32,041 bases of DNA from an uncultured Acetobacteraceae bacterium (GTDB taxonomy: Bacteria; Pseudomonadota; Alphaproteobacteria; Acetobacterales; Acetobacteraceae). Shown here piece after piece: positions 23,370-30,792 of the stretch. The notes under the pieces are model-generated. The model saw only the letters and a program-made list of their open reading frames with translations, searched no databases and was not told the origin of the DNA. The first letter of the stretch is position 1. Each line of letters starts with the position of its first letter. The stretch spans positions 1 through 32,041 of the forward strand of contig CAIVPZ010000132.1 of NCBI GenBank assembly GCA_903907955.1. The letters run 5' to 3'. Position numbers and translations under genes: made by a program.

Positions 23370-24142
23370 CACGCGGCGGCGTAATCGGCGGAAGATTGCG
23401 GCACGAACCAGTCGAGCGTGCCGGCGAGTGACACTACCCGACCAACGACCACCAACGCTGGCGCGGCAAGGCCGGCTGCCTCCACCTGCGCGGACAGATC
23501 GGCCAGCGTACCAACCACGCGACGTTGGGCGCCGGTCGTGCCGCGCTCGATTGCCGCTGCCGGGGTATGGTCCGGCAAGCCGCCTGCGAGCAGCCCGGCC
23601 ACGATCACCGGCAGGCGCCGCAACCCCATGTAGATGACCAGCGTGGTGTCCGGATCGGCCAGTGCGGCCCAATCACGTTCTGGTCCGGCCTCATCCTGGA
23701 CATGGCCGGTCACGAAGCGGACGCTGTCGGCGAGGCCGCGATGCGTCAGCGGAATGCCGGCATAGGCGCTGCAGCCGGCGGCGGCGGTAATGCCGGGCAC
23801 GACCTCGAACGCGATGTTGTGGCGTGCCAGGTGTTCGGCCTCTTCGCTGCCGCGGCCGAAGACAAACGGATCGCCGCCCTTCAGCCGAACCACGGTGCGC
23901 CCGGCGCGGGCGAGGCGCAGCAATAGATCGTTGATGTCGTCCTGGCGCATGTGGTGGTAGCCAGCCTGCTTGCCGGAAAAGACGCGCGCGGTGCCGGGCG
24001 GGACAAGATCGAGAATAGCGTCGCTGACGAGCCGGTCGAAGACCACAACATCTGCTAGCCGTAGCAAGCGCAGGGCTTTGACGGTCAGCAGATCCGGATC
24101 GCCGGGGCCGGCGCCGACAAGGTACACACGTGCTTCGGCCAT
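23351..24142 (-). CDS. cobA: Uroporphyrinogen-III C-methyltransferase (SUMT)
   Basis: A 263-residue single-domain SUMT. The start VYLVGAGPGDPDLLTVKALR (residues about 6-25) is the signature P-loop-like SAM site. The second family motif, RLKGGDPFVFGRG, follows near residue 83. It methylates uroporphyrinogen III to precorrin-2, the first committed step to sirohaem. The dehydrogenase/ferrochelatase part of CysG is absent and must be encoded elsewhere. Its position upstream of dsrA on the same strand suggests that it supplies sirohaem for DsrAB, later amidated by DsrN. Confidence 0.95.
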   Translation of the reverse strand: MAEARVYLVGAGPGDPDLLTVKALRLLRLADVVVFDRLVSDAILDLVPPGTARVFSGKQAGYHHMRQDDINDLLLRLARAGRTVVRLKGGDPFVFGRGSEEAEHLARHNIAFEVVPGITAAAGCSAYAGIPLTHRGLADSVRFVTGHVQDEAGPERDWAALADPDTTLVIYMGLRRLPVIVAGLLAGGLPDHTPAAAIERGTTGAQRRVVGTLADLSAQVEAAGLAAPALVVVGRVVSLAGTLDWFVPQSSADYAAACHSAVA

Positions 24143-24161
24143 GATCGGACCTCGTTTGTTG

Positions 24162-24181
24162 TCGTGGACGCTCCCACGACC
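24162..24181. promoter_or_regulatory. Hairpin in the cobA leader
   Basis: GTCGTGG and CCACGAC form a perfect 7-bp stem with a six-base loop, 20-39 bp upstream of the cobA start. It could be an operator or leader hairpin. No known riboswitch is recognised; a cobalamin riboswitch would be far longer. Confidence 0.3.
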
Positions 24182-24206
24182 GGCATATTAGGAGATCATC
24201 ATATAG

Positions 24207-24323
24207 TCAAGAATGAAAACGGTGCCGTTGGCGCGGGAAGTGCCGGCCGGTCGTCGCGATGTCGCCGGACGGGGCCTCTCGCACACGGTGCAGAAGATCG
24301 CATTCCGGAGTGGCCAAGGGCAT
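24207..24323 (-). pseudogene. 5' fragment of a second modD gene
   Basis: A 38-residue frame whose first 26 residues, MPLATPECDLLHRVREAPSG followed by DIATTG, match the start of the intact ModD at 25296-26165 (MPFAIPDSDLMRLVREDVPY then GDITTTG). The resemblance also holds at DNA level. After that, similarity stops and the frame ends. It is therefore a remnant of a duplicated or replaced modD, cut off after about 80 bp. Confidence 0.7.
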
Positions 24324-24442
24324 GCAATGAGCTCGTGCAGTTTTGGCGCTGCGCCAATGGACCCTACGCGACCAGTTTACTGGCATCTGGCCCGGCGCGA
24401 GGCGGATGACATCATCTTGCTGACCAATGCCCTGTCTGCGGC

Positions 24443-25309
24443 TCAGCGGGCGGTGGGCGTTTCGGCGACTGCCACCCGAAGGTGGCCGGCGCAACGCGCC
24501 CGGCGCTGCGTCAGATAGTCAGCGCGCTGCTTTTCGTAGTTGTTATAGCCAAGCTCCTTGGCGCGTGGGTCGATCTGCCGTGTGGCAACGATGTCGGCGG
24601 TGAGTTCGATGGTCTCGGCGATGATGATCGTCTGCAGCGACATCCCGCCGGTGAAGATCGCCGCGGTGGCGGTCCACATCAGAGCGTTGACCAGCACGAT
24701 GTCCGCCACGCCGTCGCGGTAGGTGCGCGGGCCGACGAAGGCCAGCATCACATACCCGCCTTCGCCCACCCCCATGCGGCACAGGCTGAGGCCGATATCC
24801 GCGGGCTCCGGCTCGTAGCCCATGGTGCTGGCTTCGTCCCACCAGCCCAGCACGCCGACCGTGGAGTTGATGCCGAAGCGCTGCACGGCATTCCAGGCGG
24901 TCGACATGTCGCCGACCGCCAGGCTGGATAGCGCCGTCAGCGGCTCGTTGACCAGGTTGGAGATCACCCGCCCAGGCCCGGCGGCAGGGGAGAGCGGTGG
25001 CGGCACTTCCTCGCCGCGCGCAAGCGCGCCTGGTGCGGAAGCGACAGACGACAGCGAATCGGACGCGGCCGCCTTGTCGCTGCCGAGCACGCCGCCAAGA
25101 AGCCAGTAGACCGTGCGATTGAGGGCGAAGATGAGGTGGTTGTAGCCGTTCAGCAGGTCATCGCTGGAAGGCTCGGTTCCTGCTGACACAGCGACAGTGG
25201 GAGCAGCGGCGGGCTCGGTCGCTGTCGCCGCACCCGCGATGCACAGCAGCAGCGTCGCCAGCAGGCAGACGGGCAAGCGGAACATCAGGGGTGGATCACA
25301 AGCTACCAT
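24443..25309 (-). CDS. MlaA/VacJ-like lipid-transport protein, divergent
   Basis: A 288-residue exported protein of the MlaA (VacJ) family. The hydrophobic leader ends near GAATA-TE; no proper lipobox is seen, so it may be a soluble or Sec-cleaved variant rather than a lipoprotein. The MlaA pattern is visible: NGYNHLIFALNRTVYW, RVISNLVNEPLTAL, RFGINSTVGVLGWWD, then YVMLAFVGPRTYRDGVADIV. A Ser/Ala-rich insert (about residues 78-105) is unusual. MlaA removes phospholipids from the outer leaflet of the outer membrane. The start at 25309 overlaps modD by 14 bp; the ATG at 25285 is an alternative. It is a paralogue of the gene at 30793. Confidence 0.78.
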   Translation of the reverse strand: MVACDPPLMFRLPVCLLATLLLCIAGAATATEPAAAPTVAVSAGTEPSSDDLLNGYNHLIFALNRTVYWLLGGVLGSDKAAASDSLSSVASAPGALARGEEVPPPLSPAAGPGRVISNLVNEPLTALSSLAVGDMSTAWNAVQRFGINSTVGVLGWWDEASTMGYEPEPADIGLSLCRMGVGEGGYVMLAFVGPRTYRDGVADIVLVNALMWTATAAIFTGGMSLQTIIIAETIELTADIVATRQIDPRAKELGYNNYEKQRADYLTQRRARCAGHLRVAVAETPTAR

Positions 25310-26165
25310 CCGATTCCATGACTTTGCTCATCCGCAGCTTCACGTCACGCGGCATCGCATAGTACGGTGCGGACGTAACCAGCAGGTCGGCGCCGGCGGC
25401 GGCGAAGGCTGGCGCATTGGTCTCGTTGATTCCACCAGCGGCAGCCAGCAGCGGGCGGGGCAGGCACGTCCGAAACGCCGCGGCCAGACGGGCGACGCTT
25501 TCCGGCGTAGCCTTGTCGATCTGGACCACATCGACGCCAGCTTCCACCAATGCGAGCGCTTCCTCTTCGCTGTCCGCCTCGGCACTGAGCCGGCGCTCCG
25601 GCGCGTGCCCCCGCAGGCGTTGGAATGCGTCGGTCAGGTTGGCACCGCCGGCCAGGAAGATGCGATGATCGGCGAACACCAGGACGGAATCGGACAGGCC
25701 GAGCCGGTGCGGCACCGCACCGCCGGCCATGATTGCCCTCAGCGCGATTCGCTTTGCGCCCGGCATGTGCTTGCGGGTGCAGGCGACCGACACACGCGGA
25801 TTGGCGGAACGTGCCGCGGTGACGATGGCGGCGGCACGGGTGGCAATTCCCGAGGCCAGCTCAAGCAGGATCTGCGCTGTCTTGCCAGCCCGGTGCAGGT
25901 TGCCGGCGAGACCGCTGCCTTCAAGCAACAGAGCGTCGCGCCGGACGGTCGCGCCGCTGCTCGAATGGCGCGTGCAGCGGCAGTCGCACAATTCGAGCAT
26001 GCGCGCGGCATCTTCAATGCAGGCGATTGTCATGTCGGTAGCGGCCGTAAAGGTGGCACGGCCGGGCTGCGCGGCGATGCCAAGGCCGGTCGTCGTGATG
26101 TCGCCGTAAGGGACGTCCTCCCGCACGAGGCGCATGAGATCTGAGTCCGGAATGGCAAAGGGCAT
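25296..26165 (-). CDS. modD: ModD, NadC-like phosphoribosyltransferase family
   Basis: A 289-residue protein of the quinolinate phosphoribosyltransferase (NadC) fold. Its start, DSDLMRLVREDVPYGDITT, and ACTRKHMPGAKRIALRAIM (residues about 128-146) are characteristic of ModD, the NadC-like protein often linked to molybdate transport genes. EADSEEEALALVEAGVDVVQ and GGINETNAPAFAAAGADLLV complete the barrel. Its function is not established. Here no modABC is visible, but the molybdoenzyme SorA is in the window. It lies directly upstream of the MlaA-like gene, and a truncated second copy lies at 24207. Confidence 0.85.
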   Translation of the reverse strand: MPFAIPDSDLMRLVREDVPYGDITTTGLGIAAQPGRATFTAATDMTIACIEDAARMLELCDCRCTRHSSSGATVRRDALLLEGSGLAGNLHRAGKTAQILLELASGIATRAAAIVTAARSANPRVSVACTRKHMPGAKRIALRAIMAGGAVPHRLGLSDSVLVFADHRIFLAGGANLTDAFQRLRGHAPERRLSAEADSEEEALALVEAGVDVVQIDKATPESVARLAAAFRTCLPRPLLAAAGGINETNAPAFAAAGADLLVTSAPYYAMPRDVKLRMSKVMESDGSL

Positions 26166-26192
26166 TGGGCGCGCTCATTCGGTGTTGTCGAT

Positions 26193-26316
26193 GAGACCGT
26201 CCAGAATCTGGCCGGTCATTCCGATAAGCCGTGCAGGCAAGACCAAGGGAACCGCGGATGACTGGGGTCGCGGCGGCGCGCTGGCTTTGTTCTCCCCCCA
26301 GGTTTTGGACGGTCTC
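26193..26316. mobile_element. 124-bp inverted-repeat mini-element (possible MITE)
   Basis: GAGACCGTCCAGAATCTGG at 26193-26211 matches the reverse complement of 26298-26316 at 17 of 19 positions. The terminal GAGACCGTCC sequence resembles ends of IS256/mutator-type elements. The 86-bp interior codes for nothing visible. No clear target duplication is seen. It fills the gap between modD and the DUF6125-like gene. Confidence 0.5.
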
Positions 26317-26390
26317 ACGCTGCGGCTGGAAACAACCTCGAACAGGCGACCCGTACACCATCGAGGGACGCGAATGTTCGGGCCAAAGCG

Positions 26391-27134
26391 TTATGCGGCA
26401 CCCTCGAGTGTGAACCGCCAGGCGCAGAACCACTCGGCGGGATGGGCGTCTGGCGGGCAGGCGATGCATTCGCAGCGAATGCGCGGGTCGATTGCGTGGG
26501 CGAAGCTGGAGTATTCGACGACACCGCCCGACTTGCAGGGATAGTCCGCCAACCCCTTGCGCTGACGCGCCGCCTGGACCCGGCACTTCGTCATCTCCAG
26601 GACCAGCGATCCGTCGGCTTCGAAAAACACGCGCTGTTCGTTGATGGCACCATAAAGCCGGTGGGCAAAGGTAGCCGCAAGCACGGCGAGGCCGCCGGCG
26701 TCCGGCAAGCCATTCAGAGCCTTGATACGGGCGGCTTCCAGCGGCGCGAAATGGGCCCAGCAGGCATCATTGACGTCCTTCGCGGCAGCCATGCCTTCGC
26801 GCTTTTCCACCGCCTGGAACCAGACCCCGTCGAGCGCCAGCCAGTTGACCGCCAGGGCGGAGAGCAGTGCCTGCAATTGCATGGCGTCCATGCCGGCCAG
26901 CGGTGTCGGCAGGCCATCCTCCGTCGCTGTTCCAAGCGTGGCACAGAGGCGATTGATGACAATCGACGAGGCCAGGTCGCCCGCCTCCTTCTCCATGGCC
27001 AGTGCGTCGTCGATGCCGAAGCGGCTGACGGAATTGGCGAACCACAGCCCGTAATGGACCGCCATGCGGCGAACCGCATCGATCACCGCGCTGGCCAGTT
27101 GCCTGGATTCTTCGTCCATGTGCTGTCTCACCAT
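26391..27134 (-). CDS. DUF6125-like cysteine-rich cytosolic protein
   Basis: A 247-residue soluble protein. The N-terminal two thirds are helical and contain WFANSVSRFG and LATFAHRLYG-like segments. The C-terminal part is a conserved cysteine-rich region: TKCRVQAARQRKGL, then YPCKSGGVVEYSSFA, IDPRIRCECIACPPD and EWFCAWRF, six cysteines in about 60 residues. This pattern fits the DUF6125 family, related in annotation to aminothiazoline-carboxylate hydrolase-like proteins; no activity is established. It might bind a metal or haem. The start could also be the ATG at 27119. It is on the same strand as modD but separated by the mini-element. Confidence 0.65.
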   Translation of the reverse strand: MVRQHMDEESRQLASAVIDAVRRMAVHYGLWFANSVSRFGIDDALAMEKEAGDLASSIVINRLCATLGTATEDGLPTPLAGMDAMQLQALLSALAVNWLALDGVWFQAVEKREGMAAAKDVNDACWAHFAPLEAARIKALNGLPDAGGLAVLAATFAHRLYGAINEQRVFFEADGSLVLEMTKCRVQAARQRKGLADYPCKSGGVVEYSSFAHAIDPRIRCECIACPPDAHPAEWFCAWRFTLEGAA

Positions 27135-27220
27135 TGAAGGTCATGGGCTGTCGCTGGAGCGCACTCTATCGCGTGGACGGCCGATCGATACCGCCAGCAT
27201 CGATCGGCGTGGCGAACTGG

Positions 27221-27646
27221 TCAGCCGACCCGGGATTCCTGCGGCGCTTCGTGGGAATGATCGTGGCCGTGATCGTCGCTGTGGCACGCGCCGCCGCAGT
27301 CGCAGCCGGTCACCGGCAGCAACGTGCCGGCTGCGCGCCGCGCCAGGAAATCGCGCACCGCCTCGATCGGGTCTTCCTTGTCGGTAATGGCGGTCTGGAT
27401 GCCGCGCTGCGCCAGCACCTGGACGAAATGGCCGCCGAAACTGCCGGAGAGCAGCACGTTGACGCCGTCGATCGGATGGGCACCGGCGCCGCCGGTTTCG
27501 TGGAAGGACTGCTCGAGCGCCAGATCGAGGCGGGAAGCCTCGACGGGCTCGGCGCCGGGCTGCACGTCGTAGATCAGGAAGCGGCGGGCGCGGCCGGCGT
27601 GGCCGGTGACGGTGCGGAAATTCTGGCTGGTAACAGCGATTTTCAT
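27221..27646 (-). CDS. NifX/NifB-C-terminal-like metal-cluster protein with Cys/His tail
   Basis: A 141-residue protein of the dinitrogenase iron-molybdenum cofactor (NifX/NafY) fold. MKIAVTSQNFRTVTGHAGRA opens the domain; LSGSFGGHFVQVLAQRGIQ (residues about 70-88) is the core. The last 30 residues form a metal-binding tail with GCDCGGACHSDDHGHDHSHE. No nif genes are in the window, so a nitrogenase role is unlikely; such stand-alone proteins are linked to iron, nickel or molybdenum handling. The ATG at 27646 is preferred. The paired GATATATC operator lies about 46-76 bp upstream, so a PadR regulator probably controls it. Confidence 0.83.
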   Translation of the reverse strand: MKIAVTSQNFRTVTGHAGRARRFLIYDVQPGAEPVEASRLDLALEQSFHETGGAGAHPIDGVNVLLSGSFGGHFVQVLAQRGIQTAITDKEDPIEAVRDFLARRAAGTLLPVTGCDCGGACHSDDHGHDHSHEAPQESRVG

Positions 27647-27691
27647 CGGAATGCTTTCGGGTGCTGCCGCGCCGGATCGGCGACGGGGTAT

Positions 27692-27722
27692 TGTGATATA
27701 TCTTGCAGTACGATATATCACA
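27692..27722. promoter_or_regulatory. Paired GATATATC operator between NifX-like and CDF genes
   Basis: TGTGATATATC and GATATATCACA form perfect 11-bp inverted arms with a 9-bp spacer. The two GATATATC cores are offset by 17 bp. It lies 46 bp before the NifX-like start and about 90 bp before the divergent CDF fragment. The same core pair and offset recur at 28205-28229. A PadR-family target is the best guess. Confidence 0.7.
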
Positions 27723-27812
27723 CCCAGTCGGAAGCGCAAGCGGGTCGTCCGGCCGCGCACCGACGAATTTCACCCTGACAGATCGGCCACGGCCGATACC
27801 GGGAGAGGCGGG

Positions 27813-28181
27813 ATGCATCCGACAATGAAGTTGGCCTGGAGCGGCGTGGGCGTGAGCCTGGCCGTCGCCGGGCTGAAATTCGCGGCCTGGTGGAGCACCG
27901 GCAGCGTGGCGCTTTATTCCGATGCGTTGGAGTGCGTCATCAACGTCGTGGGCGCCTGCACCGCACTGGCGGCGCTGTGGATCAGCCTCCGGCCGGCGGA
28001 TGCGAGCCATCCCTACGGTTACCAGAAGGTGGAACATGTCTCGGCCATGGTTGAGGGCCTGATGGTGCTGGCGGCGGCGGCGGCGATCCTGCACGAGGTC
28101 TATATCGGCCCGGGCCGGTCCTCGCGCACGGCCATGGTCCGGGCGACGACAACGGGCAAACCCAGCCATCCCGCAAGATAG
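27813..28181 (+). pseudogene. Truncated CDF-family cation efflux transporter
   Basis: The first 100 or so residues are the N-terminal part of a cation diffusion facilitator: MKLAWSGVGVSLAVAGLKFA, then SVALYSDALECVINVVGA and HPYGYQKVEHVSAMVEG, covering the first three helices and part of the fourth. CDF proteins have about 300 residues and six helices; here the frame ends after 122, with the last 20 or so residues unrelated. The second metal-site helix pair and the cytoplasmic domain are missing, so it cannot transport. GGGAGAGG lies before the ATG. It shares the operator region with the NifX-like gene. Confidence 0.8.
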
Positions 28182-28204
28182 CTCTTGAAAGCGAAGCACG
28201 TCAC

Positions 28205-28229
28205 GATATATCTTATAACACGATATAAC
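28205..28229 (+). promoter_or_regulatory. Second paired GATATATC-type operator, upstream of the first PadR gene
   Basis: GATATATC at 28205-28212 and GATATAAC at 28222-28229, offset by 17 bp as in the site at 27692. It ends 22 bp before the PadR-like start, an ideal place for autorepression. Confidence 0.65.
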
Positions 28230-28251
28230 GCACTCTGTAAGGATACTCGCT

Positions 28252-28794
28252 ATGCCGTTCCAAGACTGCCGCTCCGGGCATGGGGCTGGCCGTGGCCGCC
28301 TCGGCTCCGGCCGTGGCCTCGGGCTTGGTCGAAAAGGAGGCCGCGGGCAGGGCTTCAGGGGATTTGGTGAAGGACAGATTCTGGATGCCGCCGACCTTCA
28401 GTTGACGATGCTGGCGGTGCTTGCCGAGCAGCCGCGCACCGGTCTGGGGACCATTCAGGCTCTCGCAGCCCGCGGTTGCGCCGGTGCGGCCGCAAGCGCG
28501 GCAGAGGTCTATCCGGGCCTGATGCTGCTGGAGGAGACCGGCTTTCTCTCCGCCAGCAGGGACGACGCCGGACGCCGCGTCTATGCGCTCACCGAAGCGG
28601 GCGCTGCGCACCTGGCCGCGAAAAATCTGCTGACCGATGCCATCCTAGCTGATGCCGCCGACGCAGCCCGCGACGCTGCGCCGCTCGCGGGTCGCCGTCA
28701 CCGACCGCGCTGCTGCCGGCGCACCCTTGCCGCCATTGCCTCGGGCACGGCCCGCACCACCGGCCCGGCATCCGCCGGCCAATCGGCACTCTAG
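28252..28794 (+). CDS. Divergent PadR-family regulator
   Basis: A 180-residue protein with an N-terminal Gly/Arg-rich, low-complexity stretch (residues 1-42) and then a PadR-type winged helix: ILDAADLQLTMLAVLAEQPR, AEVYPGLMLLEETGFLS, and RRVYALTEAG. The last element and the VYP-x-L-x-LLEE core mark the family. The usual HGYEIIK segment is degenerate (TGLGTIQAL), and the C-terminal 35 residues, RRHRPRCCRR onward, do not look like the normal helical end, perhaps because of a frameshift. AAGGA precedes the ATG. It resembles the gene at 29429 and probably arose by duplication; it may bind the GATATATC operators. Confidence 0.75.
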   Translation: MPFQDCRSGHGAGRGRLGSGRGLGLGRKGGRGQGFRGFGEGQILDAADLQLTMLAVLAEQPRTGLGTIQALAARGCAGAAASAAEVYPGLMLLEETGFLSASRDDAGRRVYALTEAGAAHLAAKNLLTDAILADAADAARDAAPLAGRRHRPRCCRRTLAAIASGTARTTGPASAGQSAL

Positions 28795-28810
28795 AAAGTA
28801 GGAGCGACTC

Positions 28811-29371
28811 ATGACCGCAACCACTTCCGACCTTGGCCCCGACGCCGAAAGCCAGCCGGCGCGTCGCGATTTCCTCGGGCTGACGGCGGCTGCCGCCGCC
28901 GCCGTCGGGGCCGGCGCCATCGTTTGGCCGATGGTCGACAGCATGAACCCGTCCAGCGACGTGCTCGCGATGTCGACGATCGAGGTCGACCTGACCCCGA
29001 TCGCGCTCGGCCAGGGCGTTATCGTTCTGTGGCGTGGCCAGCCGGTGTTCATTCGCCACCGCACCGAGGACGAGATCAAGCTGGCCAGGGAAGCCGTGGT
29101 GGCCGAGCTGCGCGACCCGGCGACCGATGTCGACCGGGTGAAGCCAGGACATGAGCAGTGGCTGGTGGTCAGCGCCATCTGCACGCATCTCGGCTGCGTG
29201 CCGGGCGGCAGCAAGTCGAACCAGCCGCGCGGTGAGTTCGGCGGCTGGTTCTGCCCCTGCCACGGCAGCCAGTACGACACCGCCGGCCGCATTCGCAAAG
29301 GCCCGGCGCCGCTCAATCTGCCTCTTGTGAACTACGCGTTCCAGAGCGACACCAAAATCATCATCGGCTGA
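28811..29371 (+). CDS. Orphan Rieske iron-sulfur protein (PetA-like)
   Basis: A 186-residue cytochrome bc1-type Rieske protein. A Tat leader ([20 protein letters not shown]) and membrane helix are followed by the [2Fe-2S] ligands CTHLGC (C124, H126, C129) and CPCHGS (C148, H151). Length and ending ([13 protein letters not shown]) are normal for PetA. No cytochrome b or c1 gene is nearby; instead the gene lies between two PadR regulators. It could be an alternative Rieske subunit for a bc1 complex encoded elsewhere, used under particular redox or sulfide conditions. AGGAG precedes the ATG. Confidence 0.88.
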   Translation: MTATTSDLGPDAESQPARRDFLGLTAAAAAAVGAGAIVWPMVDSMNPSSDVLAMSTIEVDLTPIALGQGVIVLWRGQPVFIRHRTEDEIKLAREAVVAELRDPATDVDRVKPGHEQWLVVSAICTHLGCVPGGSKSNQPRGEFGGWFCPCHGSQYDTAGRIRKGPAPLNLPLVNYAFQSDTKIIIG

Positions 29372-29428
29372 CCGCCGCTTCTCGCCACCACCGTGCGCGA
29401 CGGGTCTGCCTGAACGGGAGAGAAATCC

Positions 29429-30004
29429 ATGTCGCGACGAGATGTGCCGGAAACATTGAGTGGGCCGACGAGCTGGGACTGCTTCGGCTGCGGGCGCCGC
29501 GGCTGTGGCCGCGGTCCCGGCGCGGGCGGCGGCGGCGGCCGTGGTCGCGGGCGGATGTTCGACAACGGCGACCTGCGGCTGGTGGTCATGCAACTGCTGT
29601 CCGAGCGCCCGCGCCACGGCTACGAGATCATCAAGGCGCTGGAGGAGCGGGTAGGGGGCGGCTACAGCCCCAGCCCCGGCGTGGTCTACCCCACGCTGAC
29701 GCTGCTCGAGGAACTGGGCCATGCCTCGGTGACGGATGAGCGTGCCGGCCGCAAGCTGTACACCCTGACCCCGGACGGGCGAACGGCGCTGGCGGTGAGC
29801 CAGGCCGCGGTCGACGCGATTTTCGAACGGCTGGAGAGCGGGGCGGCCGCGCGCAGCGGTCCGCCGCCGCAGGTGGTGCGGGCGATGGAAAACCTCGCCA
29901 CTTCAGTGCGGTTGCGGCTGCAAGGGCAACCGGCCGAGGAGACCCGGATCCGTGCCATCACCGCGGCCATTGATGCGGCGGCGCGGGAAGTTGAAGAAAG
30001 CTGA
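29429..30004 (+). CDS. PadR-family regulator, YqjI-like
   Basis: A 191-residue regulator closely similar in layout to E. coli YqjI. The N-terminal extension carries cysteines C18, C21 and C26 (WDCFGCGRRGC) and a Gly/Arg linker. The winged helix follows: MFDNGDLRLVVMQLLSERP, HGYEIIKALEE, YSPSPGVVYPTLTLLEELG, and RKLYTLTPDGR. A helical dimerisation region ends in AITAAIDAAAREVEES. In YqjI the extension binds iron/nickel and the protein controls iron reduction; here the cysteines may bind iron, nickel or an Fe-S cluster. GGGAGAG is upstream of the ATG. It is the intact member of a PadR pair. Confidence 0.85.
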   Translation: MSRRDVPETLSGPTSWDCFGCGRRGCGRGPGAGGGGGRGRGRMFDNGDLRLVVMQLLSERPRHGYEIIKALEERVGGGYSPSPGVVYPTLTLLEELGHASVTDERAGRKLYTLTPDGRTALAVSQAAVDAIFERLESGAAARSGPPPQVVRAMENLATSVRLRLQGQPAEETRIRAITAAIDAAAREVEES

Positions 30005-30035
30005 TTTTCGCTGATCGTAATTTCTTATTGATTCA

Positions 30036-30046
30036 AATAGCAATCT
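30036..30046 (-). promoter_or_regulatory. Second copy of the AT-rich candidate operator
   Basis: AATAGCAATCT is the reverse complement of the 11-mer at 7870-7880. It lies within ATTGATTCAAATAGCAAT (30028-30045), which has ATTG...CAAT ends, 38 bp before the broken SQR-like gene. Candidate site for the SqrR-like repressor. Confidence 0.3.
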
Positions 30047-30411
30047 GTGAGACTTTCCGGGCCATATCAGCAAGGACGCCGCCATGGCCCGGATCACCAT
30101 TATCGGCAGCGGTTTCGCAGCTCTCACGACCATTCGCGAGCTGCGGCGGCAGGGCGTCGATGCCGAGATCGTGGTGGTCTCGCCGCATGATTCGCTGACC
30201 TACCTGCCAAGCCTGATCTGGGTTCCGCCGGGCCTGACCGGGCCGGCATGGCTTGATGGCAGCGACCTGCCGCGCTCGGCGGGTGGTTTCGTCGTCGCCG
30301 ATGCGCTGTGCCGCGTGCCGGATCGTGAGCTTGTCTATGTCGCTGGCGATGCCGGCAGCTATCCGGCCCGGACTGGATGCCCAAGCAGGCACACCAGGCC
30401 GATCTGCAGGC

Positions 30412-30448
30412 CGTAACCGCTGCCCGAAACATTGCCGCCGAACTGGCC
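30412..30448 (+). repeat. 37-bp direct repeat, copy 1
   Basis: Identical to 30482-30518; the copies are offset by 70 bp, which is not a multiple of three and so shifts the frame of the broken oxidoreductase. Confidence 0.9.
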
Positions 30449-30481
30449 ATGACGCCGGTGGACGAGCTGATGGCGGCGGGG

Positions 30482-30518
30482 CGTAACCGCTGCCCGAAAC
30501 ATTGCCGCCGAACTGGCC
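30482..30518 (+). repeat. 37-bp direct repeat, copy 2
   Basis: Exact copy of 30412-30448. The native C-terminal frame of the oxidoreductase continues from this copy. Confidence 0.9.
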
Positions 30519-30792
30519 GGGCGGCCGGCCGCCGCGCGGTTCCGCACCGAACTGACCTGCATCGTCGATACGCTGGATGGCGGCGTGCTGGTGTTCCGCA
30601 ACGAGCGCCTCAATGTCGTGCTGCCCCGCATGCGCCTCATGCACTGGGTCAAGCGTGGTTTCGAGCGCTATTACCTGCGCGGCTATAGATGAGCAAACGC
30701 AACGTACGGCATCCCCGCCGCTGTTGCATCGGCATTCAGCCGGGGCCTCCGCGATCGCCGCGTCGGTCGGGCCTGATGGCCAGGGAGGTACC

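Larger units (their letters stand above)
30084..30692 (+). pseudogene. Broken SQR-like FAD/NAD-dependent oxidoreductase
   Basis: The start, MARITIIGSGFAALTTIREL, is an FAD fold as in sulfide:quinone oxidoreductases and flavocytochrome c-like enzymes, followed by SLTYLPSLIWVPPG. Then about 200 central residues are missing. The C-terminal half resumes with ELVYVAGDAGSYP, shifts frame to GPDWMPKQAHQADLQAV, and, after a partial 70-bp duplication, shifts again to MHWVKRGFERYYLRGYR, a typical SQR-like membrane-anchor end. At least three lesions are visible: an internal deletion and two frameshifts. It is therefore non-functional. It follows the second PadR gene and could once have partnered the Rieske protein. 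Confidence 0.8.

Noticed and set aside
27221-27646. Nitrogenase cofactor gene (true nifX)
   Set aside because: No nif genes accompany it, and the C-terminal metal-binding tail is typical of stand-alone NifX-like proteins.
30412-30518. CRISPR-like repeat pair
   Set aside because: Only two copies, lying inside a degenerate coding sequence; explained by a 70-bp local duplication.
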